A stretch of DNA of 64,000 nucleotides from Diphasiastrum complanatum (taxonomy: Eukaryota; Streptophyta; Lycopodiopsida; Lycopodiales; Lycopodiaceae), in NCBI GenBank assembly GCA_029204225.1, contig CM055093.1, forward strand, positions 728,117 through 792,116, in the 5' to 3' direction. Below the pieces are notes generated by a model that saw only the letters and a list, made by a program, of their open reading frames with translations, had not been told where the DNA came from and searched no databases. The position numbers and the translations under genes were made by a program. This document shows, in pieces, positions 50,601 through 59,086 of this stretch. How positions within the stretch are numbered: position 1 is the stretch's first letter; each line of letters begins with the position of its first letter.

Positions 50601-53600
50601 TCAGTTTATAGCTTTAGCTCTAGATTGCTACTTTGTTACTGTTTTGGAGACGTTTCATACGCTCCTATGGTTACCACATACTTGACATGTACATTTACTA
50701 GTCTTATATGCCTTTTGGCATGGAAAAGACATTAATAAAGCTTTCTTTCTTTCTTTCTTTCTTTCTTTCTCTCTCTGCGCCGCGTGCGCGCACACTCCTC
50801 CCCCCATCGGCTGCCTGCCATCGGCGGGCACACTTCGCTAGTATATATTAAAGATATTTTAGAGAGAGAATGTGAGGGTGTGTTAACCCAGCCTACTCTC
50901 CCTATGTCACGCCTACGGATTGAATTGAACTTTCAGACCTTGAGGTGAGGGAAGGAGTTACCAACTAAGAGATTGCTTATATATGGATGAACTCAATTAT
51001 ATTGAGATTTTTTGTTGCACTTTATGATGAAACAATCTCTTGTTTTGCTAATTTTTGGGTACACTTCAGAACCTAAATGTCTGATTTTTGTGTGGTGTCA
51101 TTGTGATCTTAAATGTGCTGTCTGGAATCAAGTATGATATCTTATCTCAAATCCTTGGCATTCATTTTCTAGTCTAAGATGATTATGAACTATTGTAAAT
51201 TTTATTGACTGTCATTTTATTAAAGATTTTATTTATTCCACAAGCTCATTTTATGGGGTGTTATAACATAGCTTCTCATATAAGCTGCAACATAGGGAAG
51301 CTGCTTGAAACTTTTTGTTTTTTCTTGTAGTTCTATTTAAAATTCATGTTAATATATGTATTATGTTCTTTTCCAATCAGTCCTTCAAATTTTGAGCTAG
51401 TTATTAGCTAATTGTAAGTCAACTTGTTCCCAAGTTTTACTACCAATGGAGAGAGGATTGTTGGCGAATAAATTTATGGGCAAAAAATATATGGGCTTCT
51501 AATTTGGCTGATTCTAGTTTTTGTGCGAGTGACATGGTGGTATGGGGAGAGATTTCGTTTTCCCCAACCGAGCTCTTGTGTGAGCTTTGCTTTTTGTCTC
51601 CTCAAGAGATGAGTTATGAGAAATTATTAGAGTCTCAATAAGCACGGGTGGGCAATAATCTACCTTTTGGGAACTCTCTATCATGGCAAGACTGGACCCG
51701 AATGGCAAAGAAACCAGCCTGCGAGTTACTCTAGAAGCCCTAAAACACATGCTGCAAATAAGAATGGGGCAGTTAGCTAATTAATGGCCTGGTGCTTTAA
51801 TAAAATGTCCAGGGAACTTTATAGATCCAGCATAATATCTCCATGAAACAGATGAAAAAGTATCTGAAGGGAACAGTGAGGAGTTTGTGAGAGAGGAGGC
51901 AGGGAGTGCCTGACATGGAATTCCTAGCAAAGAGGACTGGGAGAGAAATTTGAAAAGAGTAGAGGGCAGACAAGATGGGTAAAAGGGGTCACCAGGATTG
52001 CAATGATCAAGGGACTTGGTAATGGCTGAAGGAGGACCCTTTTTCCGTGAGATCTTTAAAAAGAACATCTGCTTCCTCATTATGGGATGTAAGGAACACA
52101 ACATTTCTGAACGTTGCAGGTTCTGAACTTCTTTTTGAAGGAACTCTGGTTATTATTACGTGCTAGTTTCATCTACTTGTGACGTTGCAGTTTAGTAGTT
52201 TCTATTCTTCAATGATATAAGCTGTCAGGATAGTGAATGAAGTCTATGCTATGTATGTGAGGGTTTGATTATCTGAATGCTTTGAGTTGAGTAATAATAT
52301 TTCTTTTACCCTTCTCCAGCTGTACAGTGCATGACATACTTGCATTTCTTTTCATATGTTGCAGCAAGATGATTTTCGGTCTCATATAGATGATTCACTG
52401 AAACATGGGTGTCCCATCTCAGTTTTTCGGAAGGAACGACTTATGTCAGATACATATGGCACAATATACTGGTATAGTTACATTTGTTCTATGACTTGAA
52501 TGTTCTGGAAACTAAGTGCAATTCTTTTTGAGGCAATTGGTTCTTTTTCTTGTTATGGTAACGACACAACTGATACTTCATGTTGGTCAATGTTATAGAT
52601 ATTTCACATCTTTTCCTGATAGGTATGAAGAAGATTCGATTTCAGGCCACCGGTTATACCGTGAATTACAGCAAAAAGTAGAAATAAGGACGAGGGGAAA
52701 AGTTTGGGGACGTACAGCACCTACTCCAGCGGCTGGTCAATGGGAGACGTTAGCAACATGTATTGAGGAATTTCAATCTGTGGCAGTATGGATTTCTGTA
52801 TCATAACTTGCAACTTATGTTTTGGGCTGTTTATCTGCATGTGCATGAAGATTAATTACGCATTTATGAGTATGATCGACATGCTCAAGCTGAAAAAAAT
52901 TACTACGTTGACAAGAAAGAAGATTGAAAATAAATCCAAATTAGTCGTTTTGCGAATATGATCTATTGAAGTAGCAGTAAAATTATCTACAAATCTGAAT
53001 TCAAATTTTGGTAGAAAATAAACAGTGAAGCTTACTCAAGGATCTTGGTGTCAATGCTTCTGGACATGATTTCAGTTTTTGATATCATATTTGATTTGGT
53101 GTAGCTCACTCCTATCCAATAGCAATGCAGGAAAAGCTTGAGTCAAGTAGAAACAGGCACGAAGCAGGCCTTGGAATTAGGATCCAAAATGACATCATTC
53201 CAGAACTAGAAGAGCTTCAAAAGGTGAAACACTGGACTATGGGACTTATTCTAACATTTCTAGCTTTGACATAGTTAAATGCAATTGCTGAGGAAGGTGG
53301 TATGTGTCAGATGAGAAGAGAATTTCATGGTTTGTGCACTTGAAAGTGACATTTCTGAGATATTTAGGTTAATTGCTCCTATTTTTAGTTTGGCTACCTG
53401 ATGAACAGATAGGTGCATGCTAATTGACCTTTGCATCATTTCACATCTGTATGGTGCTAATATTTCAGAAAAAGGAACGAGCAATAAAACGGCAGCAGAG
53501 ACAGGTTCTTTTATTGAACAATGCATTTTATGGAGATGGACTTGCAGTTGGGAGATCACGGAGAGATCGTAAACCAGTCACGTACACTTTTGGTGAGATA

Positions 53601-56600
53601 AATCTTCTTATTAGCATTGGAACTTATATCAATAAACGGGTCTTTTCTCATGAGAGTTTTAATGAATCTTCGTTTCAAGCAACAATTAGCAGCACATTTT
53701 CTAGGTATTAACTAAAGACAATAAACTCGAGAGATGATAGTCTAAGAAAGGATCAGAGTCTCTGAGGAGTATCAGGGGACTGCAATTGTACAAGAAAGAG
53801 ATGATGCATGTTTTGTGAAGTTTGAGAAGCCTTATGTTCTAATTTGCAATATAACATTATGATTATGCATGCAGTGATAAGATACTTCTCCTGTAAATTT
53901 CTATGCCAGAATGGAGTGAGATGGTTAACACAGCGATAAAATAACATCAGAATACTAAAGGGTACTAGAATCAGTGAGTAACACAAGTAGGCTCTTAGGA
54001 AGAACACTGGAACAACAAAGAATGGCAAAGCATTGCCCAACTGCGAAGTCAAGAACTCATCAACAAAAAAAGACATCAATTCATACTATCCTTGATTAGT
54101 GTCTTTCAGAACCGTGCCTTCTTAATTGTAGGTGTTTGTTTTCTTTTGGAAATCTCAGCTGAGGAACTTCAGGACATGCCTATCAGTCTTTTCTAAAGAT
54201 TCGCCTGGTTATTGTCAGGAAGTCAAAATTTCACTAAACAACTTTGGCCTTAAGGGTTTCGATAAAAATCATGTATTCACGGGGTCATTCCTTGAACTGT
54301 GCAAATTTCTCTTAAGATGAAAAATATGAAGGTGGTTCCTGTATACCCTTCACCTGTGGAGATGCTCCAGGAAAACCAAAAACTCTAGTGTATATTAAGA
54401 TGAAAATTTTAAGGTGCTTCTTGTATGCCCTTCACCTCTGAAGTGATAGAAAGTCAGCATATTGGCTTTATTTAAATCTACATAAATTAACGTGGACATA
54501 TTTTTATGCTTATGATCTGCACTTACTCTAGGGTGCTCACAACATGAGTATGGAGTCATCAATGGAATGCATGATTTAATTGGTGGTCGCAGGTCTCGTG
54601 GGTGGAGTCCATTTCCATTTTAAAGCAATATACATGCTTTCTCTGTGGCAAATTGTTTGAGTTTAGAAGCACTAATAATTTTTTCAAATCATGGCTAAGT
54701 AGAAACTCATTTCCTGGCTTGTCTGTGGAAACTCGTTCTTGCATTTCCATGTTTCCCAAGGGAGGTTCCCAGTCTGGGGAAAAGTTTGTAGAACACTTGG
54801 GGAAATATGTATCTAGATTCTATATATAGGAAGGGTTTCTTTATTGGGGAAAAATCAAAGTGTTTCTTTGATCTGTAAGGCCAAAAGGTCAATTTTACTC
54901 CACAACACTTGGTTTCTGGTGACTTTGTAGCCTATTTTTCATGTATTTTAGGGTTTCTACATATTGGGGATTAACATACGCCTGATTTTCAAAGAAAGAG
55001 ACAACCATGATCTCAAGAACTTTAGAATCATAATGGTCTGCAGCCCGATCGCTAAGCTTTATGTGACAATTTTGGACAGGAAAATAAGTAGATGAGCTGA
55101 AGCAAATGAAGTAGGAGCTCCCTCCCAGGTTGGCTCTGGACCTAAATATTCGTGACAGGCCACCATACATCCCTAAGAGCCATATCAAAAGGTGCAGAAG
55201 AAAATGGCCAATTCCTTTATTGTTGCTTTGTTGATTTTAAAGCGTTCAACACATTACCAAGGCAAAAGATATGGGAGAGAATGATCACATCACAATTACC
55301 TTAAAATGGTAGAAAGGCCCTCAGGCTTTATGAGCAAGTATGAGTTGAGTTGCCTAGACACTTGTGGACGATAGAGAAGAGAAGATGAAAATGAAGCTTT
55401 CAACATTGGAGTTGGGCACACATCTCCTCTCTTATACTATTCGGTTTTTCTATGAACGAGCTAGAAAATCGGCTATCAAGGCAAGGACACAAGTGGAGTG
55501 GTCAACGTAATAGGTTATACTTTATTATTGCTCTTTTGTGCTCAAGATGTGGTTCTACTAACCCAATATAGAAGTAATTTTCAGAAGTTGGTTGGCACGC
55601 AACAAATTGTCACCACTCTGGTATCAAAGTTAACGTTAGCAGAACTAAAGTAATGGTGATTGTGTTAGAAATCATAGCATGCAACATTCATTCAATTCAC
55701 GAGAGAGAAGGGAAAGGTAATACATAGTGCTTCTTTCAGAGAATCACAATGCCACAAATATGGAACAAGGGAGATGGAGGAAGTAACGACCGATGGTTGC
55801 AAGTCCATTTACACAAGGTTGGGACCTGACCGTTGTTAATCACATCATATGGCTCTTGGGCCCGTATGATGAATTTATTACACTAAAGTACATTGTGGCT
55901 GCATGTAGTAAATGACTAACTTAAATTAAATAGAACTTATTCGATTTGAATAAAACCTTCAATGAGTCAATGCTATATCTGATCTGTGTGAATCATCCCA
56001 TTGTTTGTCTGATGGCGTATGTATAATGTCTGAGGCCCAAATCAGGGCTAGTTATACGAGTGTGAGTGTTGATGTTTGCTAACAGGTACCTACCAATTAT
56101 ATGATGTATGTTGATCCTAGGTGGGGCTATTCTCCTTGATCACATGCATCACTGTGCTTACACATTTGAGCATTTTGTGCTTTTCTAGAGATCAATGACA
56201 TCTTTAAGGCATAAATTTTTATTCGTCTTCATTGGTGGGATGAAACTTCAGATTCTCACTCGGTGTGAATCTAGATATCAATATTGCAAAACTGCAGGAC
56301 ACACCCTTGGCTTAAAATCTATCACCATGGATCCCTTTCTAGGTATGGAAGGGCTTCATCTACATTCGTGGGATGAAACTTTAGATTCAATATAGATAAC
56401 ATCAACTGCATCCCGAGGTTCTTGTATGGAATTTTTGCAAGGAGTCAGGATGATAGCTGATTCTCAAGTGCAGCATTATTTTTGGTGATTGAATATTGTT
56501 TTTATTCTTCATCTAAACTTTCAAACAACCTATGAAGATATTCCAGTTAACCTATGGTGCAATGTTTTTCTTGTAGTAAACCATCGTTTATATGCTAGTA

Positions 56601-59086
56601 GCCAACATTGTCTTAAGAGCCACATGGACGTTGAAGAAAAATATTTTAAAAAAGCTTGATACTACAGCCCAAAGATGAATGGGGTGGACGCGGACAGGGC
56701 AGGGGTGCGTCTGGGTCCGGACGCGTCCACCCTGGACGCACTAATTTTTTTTTTTTTTTAGTTTAAAAAAAAAAAGGACGCGCCCGGGTCCAGACGCCGG
56801 ACGCAGACGCGAAAAGGCCAAACACCAAATCTGAGGATCTGTTGAACGCAATCCTCATGTAGCTTTCCTCACATGATCCTCAGAAAAACACGGAGCTTTT
56901 AAAGTCATTTTTTCTTGGCTCTCATAGTCGTGTCTTTTGGAACACACGGTTTTTCTGTTTTGTTTTCTATTTTCAAAGCTTTTCTGCAAGGTGTGCTTAG
57001 AGGGCCCTAGAACAGCTATGAGGCTACCATTTTACACTAACTACTGTTTTAGCATCATTGCTGAAATTTCCTGTAGCTCAGAAATTGAGGTTCTAATCAT
57101 TAACACTTGCTGTGCTACAGATGAATACGACCGATCTATCAATGAAGCCATCAACTTTACAAAGTATGAGTCTGCCTTTAGCTACAGCAACATGGTTAAT
57201 GAAAACAAAGCTTTTTGAGGCAACCTTAGCAACACCTATCCAACTTGTTAGTTGCATGAAGTTCAGGATAAACTTGTACTATATGATGAGAGATTTTATT
57301 CTGCACTGATGGCTTGTATGTGGTAATTGCAATAGGAAACGGCATCCATCTCCAGAGCCTACTGCAAGGCCTGTTCAGACAGATCGTATTTTGAGAAATG
57401 GGCCTGCAGATCGTGGGAGACATGATTTGGCAGAAGCAAATGACAGGCTTGATGCCGAGAATGGACACGAAGGCATTGTAGAGAAAGCTCCAGCCAAAAT
57501 TGCAGATCAAAGTGACAGATCTGATCAAGAGTCGCCACGTGCAGTTGGTTCTCGTGGGTACGTTTTTACATTGAAGAAGCTATTTGATTCTTTCTACTGC
57601 TTTATTCAGAGGTGTTCCTGAGTAATAAATTGGTCATGATGTTATGGAGGGGTGAAAGTTTTGAGCTGTGAATGTTTGAAATGAAAATTTTCCAGTTGAA
57701 CAGGTTTACTGTCAAGTCTGATGTTATAATGGGAAACCAAAGGTGATTTAAGCCTGTGAAACTAGGGAATAGAGTCAGGTGTCTTTGAAGTAAGTTCAAA
57801 TTGATACAGTTATTTCCCTTCACTTTTCTAGGCTTCAAATCTCTTAAAAGTTGGATTTGAGCAAGACTTCTATGGACCATGTCACCTCCTCTTTGAAAAG
57901 AGTCTATGGATTGTTGCTTTCATTCATGATGTTGCTCTAGATCCTTGTTTTGCATTTGAATCATCTTCACACATGATTGGTTGATGTATTTTAGTTGCTA
58001 GATTTTAGGACTGACAGGTTTATAGATTGTATTACTTACTGTGGTTCTATATGTTTTAGCATACTATTATTTGTAGACTGTGATTGATGCATGTCTGTTT
58101 GCATTGAACTCATTCACCATCAAAGCTGATGATTGGGAAGTTTGTGCATCGTACTTAAATACTGGGATGTCGCTCCCTGATGATTGGGAAGTTTGTGCAT
58201 CGTACTTTAATACTGGGATATTGCTCCAAAGGGCATCAAAGCTGACACACTTTCTGTGTGTGTTATGCTATGCAGTGAGAGACATCGCCGAAGGCCTCAA
58301 CGTTATGCAGGACATGATTTTGTAGAAGCTGCATATAATGACGATGATGACCAGTACAGTGATGATGAAATAGAAGGGGAGGTGGTTTATTATGATGATG
58401 CGTATGGGGAAGGAAAGGAAGGCTCTGACACAGACGAGGAGTACAGGGGAGAGGAAGATGGTGACATGGAGGAAGAAGAGGATGAAGAAGAAGCAGATAT
58501 TGGGAGTGAAGATAGCGACGAAGATGCTAGTCTGGAGGATGGCTTGAGGGGGACGCATTCTAACAGATACAGAAGAAATGAAGCAAAGAGCAGGCGTAAG
58601 TTAAAGTTTGTCGGCGATTTGCAATCAGGCTTAAGACGCAGTCAGCGGTCTACGCGAAGTTTGATTGATTACAGCAAGTATGAAGGAAGTGATTACGAGG
58701 AGGATACTTTTGATAATCCCCATCGTAAGAGAAGTAGTAGGGTTACTGGTGCCAGAAGTAGTAATAGTTCAGTAGACTTGGAAGAAGATGCCGAAAGTGA
58801 ATCATTCGAAGCACGCAAAGCAGATGAGGGGAGAGATTCGGGTAGTGAGGAGTTAGCTCATACTGAGCTAGAAAGTGACATTAAGAAGCCAATCTTCAGG
58901 GCCTCTGAAAATGGGGAAAGTAGGCCTGAAAATGAACAAAGTAATGTTTTTGTCAAGCGCCGATTTCTAGATTTAAACCAGATAGCCCCTGTTGGTCCTG
59001 GATATGATATACCAAGTTCTAGTTCTAGAGGTTCTGATTATGCTGAAGCAGTGGACATTAATCATCCTGTTGAGCAAAGGGACTAG
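38644..59086 (+). CDS. DDR4: DDT/WHIM-domain chromatin protein, DDR4-like (12 exons, 712 aa)
   Basis: Exons: 38644-38901, 39238-39348, 44597-44683, 44827-44864, 44963-45044, 52365-52471, 52623-52785, 53131-53223, 53469-53592, 57121-57163, 57336-57557, 58276-59086. All introns are GT-AG and phases join without a stop, giving 712 residues. The first 68 are basic and Pro/Ala-rich. The DDT domain starts with RWQLRSMWELASIFNFLK (69-86) and runs to about 150, with SFNELESSL and LEDVHIALLK. A WHIM-type stretch follows: EILKALCEIRVDQDDFRSHI, then VFRKERLMSDTYGTIYWYE and GHRLYRE (about 176-240). A helical EKLE...ELEELQKKKERAIKRQQRQ segment comes next, then an acidic tract (about 458-530), and a C-terminal FLDLNQIAP. 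This order and the FLDLN tail match plant DDR4. DDT and WHIM motifs bind ISWI remodellers (CHR11/CHR17 in Arabidopsis), so a nuclear role in nucleosome spacing is likely. The start ATG is the first in an open exon. A 5' non-coding exon cannot be excluded. Confidence 0.88.
40345..40400. repeat. Palindromic word cluster GGAACGTACTG
   Basis: GGAACGTACTG (twice), GTACGTTCC and CAGTACGTT alternate in direct and inverted orientation within 56 bp, next to an AT-rich block. A second small cluster with GGAACG, CGTTCC and GAACG lies at 40964-40988 after a poly-A run, so the two may be ends of one roughly 650-bp unit. Confidence 0.65.
42188..42592 (+). other. Unrecognised 134-codon open frame inside intron 2
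   Basis: The frame has a mixed, protein-like composition unlike the simple repeats around it (for example SSCLLVNHIEESFGVHGLLS and LHKFHICLQRKKGILVLDSC). A CAG at about 42270 could be a splice acceptor, so it may be one exon of a relic gene or retrocopy. I do not recognise the family. It is not needed for the DDT reading frame, which joins exons 2 and 3 in phase without it. Confidence 0.3.
43890..44020. repeat. Palindromic word cluster ACGGTTC with an AATT tandem
   Basis: After an (AATT)n run (about 43893-43920), ACGGTTC occurs five times and its complement GAACCGT twice in about 90 bp, separated by a poly-A stretch. It can fold in many registers. Confidence 0.7.
45566..46865 (+). pseudogene. 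LINE ORF1 (RNA-binding protein), one stop and one frameshift
   Basis: It starts at ATG 45566 with a Pro/Ala/Ser-rich region built from LAAPSPNPLA-like octapeptide repeats (to about 46050). After a frame change it enters a coiled coil (about 46185-46400, FKADFQFLRYEISQLKGT, NEKKLLQSKVASLEQS). An RRM-like part follows (NIRVRGV ... RDAATLILRF). A TGA at 46677 interrupts the conserved C-terminal part, which continues in frame as ERRKAFQAARESGRRVIYRD and RVRFLDN to a TAG at 46863. The TGA is a likely CGA-to-TGA change at a CpG. The layout matches L1 ORF1p, a trimeric RNA chaperone. Confidence 0.78.
46863..46905 (+). promoter_or_regulatory. In-frame UAG between LINE ORF1 and ORF2, followed by a GC hairpin
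   Basis: ORF1 and the endonuclease share one frame and are separated by the single TAG at 46863-46865. Six bases later 46872-46883 pairs with 46895-46905: 4 + 4 + 3 all-GC pairs, with one bulged T at 46876 and an 11-base loop. No ATG opens ORF2 until 46974, beyond the first conserved endonuclease residues (GVWNCDGLHSSS at about 46926). This suggests readthrough, or reinitiation, as the way ORF2 is translated. It is an inference and has not been tested. Confidence 0.45.
46866..50549 (+). pseudogene. LINE ORF2: endonuclease, reverse transcriptase, zinc knuckle (two frameshifts)
   Basis: The endonuclease begins with VWNCDG and LLLFMETHE, followed by GGVACLY and LLTGDFNAR in the first frame. After a shift near 47480-47505 it continues SVVDYLMG and LSDHSFLSF. 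The RT in the second frame (to about 49520) has NYRTIMIG, QAGFRSHYSTTDH, CCFVDFKKAFDSVPR, GVKQGCSLSPVLFGLYIDEL and the catalytic YADD (49048-49059), then LGVNTAKTKVMVF. A second shift near 49520 enters the C-terminal part with SVPHEILLAEFAVPP and a CQLCSLEEVESEEHFIFRC knuckle (C-x2-C-x9-H-x4-C), an acidic run and a basic Arg-rich tail ending at 50549. It is a typical L1-type order. All catalytic motifs seen are intact, and only the frame is broken. Confidence 0.92.
50550..50776 (+). repeat. LINE 3' UTR and (CTTT)n tail
   Basis: About 190 bases of AT-rich 3' UTR with AATAAAG at about 50733, then seven or eight CTTT units and a short CT run. A tetranucleotide tail in place of poly-A suggests template slippage at the 3' end during target-primed reverse transcription, as seen in some LINE clades. 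Confidence 0.7.
50777..50990 (-). mobile_element. tRNA-derived SINE-like element
   Basis: On the minus strand CTCTTAGTTGGTAACTCC (50954-50971) resembles the tRNA A box, and GTTCAATTCAATCC (50918-50931) fits the B box pattern GWTYRANNC, with a spacing of about 23 bases. A non-tRNA body continues to about 50790 and ends in GAGAGAAAGAAAG. The head is too diverged and lacks paired stems, so it is not a tRNA gene. Its tail runs into the LINE tail (tail to tail). Confidence 0.5.
54960..55690 (+). pseudogene. Degenerate LINE reverse transcriptase relic in intron 9
   Basis: Plus-strand pieces in shifting frames read IMVCSPIAKLYVTILDRKIS, EANEVGAPSQVG, YCCFVDFKAFNTLPRQKIWE, SMNELENRL and QDVVLL. They line up with LINE RT blocks (NYRTI-V---KLY, GFR---T-DH, FVDF-KAFD, LF-LYI-EL, YADDVVLL). 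Many stops and shifts indicate great age. The motif wording differs from the LINE in intron 5, so it is another family. Confidence 0.7.
56686..56812. repeat. Palindromic word cluster GGACGC / GCGTCC
   Basis: GGACGC occurs five times, GACGC in three further contexts and GCGTC(C) twice, with GGGTCC twice, in about 127 bp. The two halves are split by a poly-T run, AG, and a poly-A run (about 56745-56775), which can pair with each other. The local GC content is far above the surrounding intron. Confidence 0.7.
58127..58228. repeat. 51-bp tandem duplication in intron 11
   Basis: TGATGATTGGGAAGTTTGTG begins copies at 58127 and 58178, nearly identical. It lies just before exon 12 and does not affect its acceptor at 58276. 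Confidence 0.85.

Larger units (their letters stand above)
45361..50776 (+). mobile_element. LINE retrotransposon, nearly full length, in the sense strand of intron 5
   Basis: A GC-rich 5' leader (about 45361-45565, with repeats of GGGAGGGCGCGCA) precedes ORF1 (Pro/Ala-rich N-part, coiled coil, RRM-like region) and ORF2 (AP-type endonuclease, reverse transcriptase, C-terminal zinc knuckle). The 3' end carries AATAAAG and a (CTTT)n tail at 50741-50770. The ORF content is that of L1-type LINEs. Damage is limited to one premature stop in ORF1 and three frameshifts, so the copy is young or recently active. No target duplication was found, as the 3' tail now runs into a SINE. Confidence 0.88.
45045..52364 (+). 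other. Intron 5 of the DDT gene (7.3 kb), host of a LINE and a SINE
   Basis: The donor GTACGA at 45045 and the acceptor TTGCAG ending at 52364 are intact, and flanking exons join in phase 0. About 5.4 kb of the intron is LINE and about 0.2 kb is SINE. The remaining 3' 1.4 kb (50990-52364) shows no domain. Confidence 0.85.
53593..57120 (+). other. Intron 9 of the DDT gene (3.5 kb)
   Basis: The donor GTGAGA and acceptor GCTACAG are intact, and codon phase 1 is kept. It contains an old LINE RT relic, a GGACGC palindromic cluster, and a diverged repeat of about 95 bp around CCTGTATACCCTTCACCT (about 54330-54440). The remainder is unrecognised. Confidence 0.75.

Noticed and set aside
50918-50971. 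tRNA gene on the minus strand
   Set aside because: Only A- and B-box-like pieces are present, no cloverleaf pairing or discriminator. It is better read as a SINE head.
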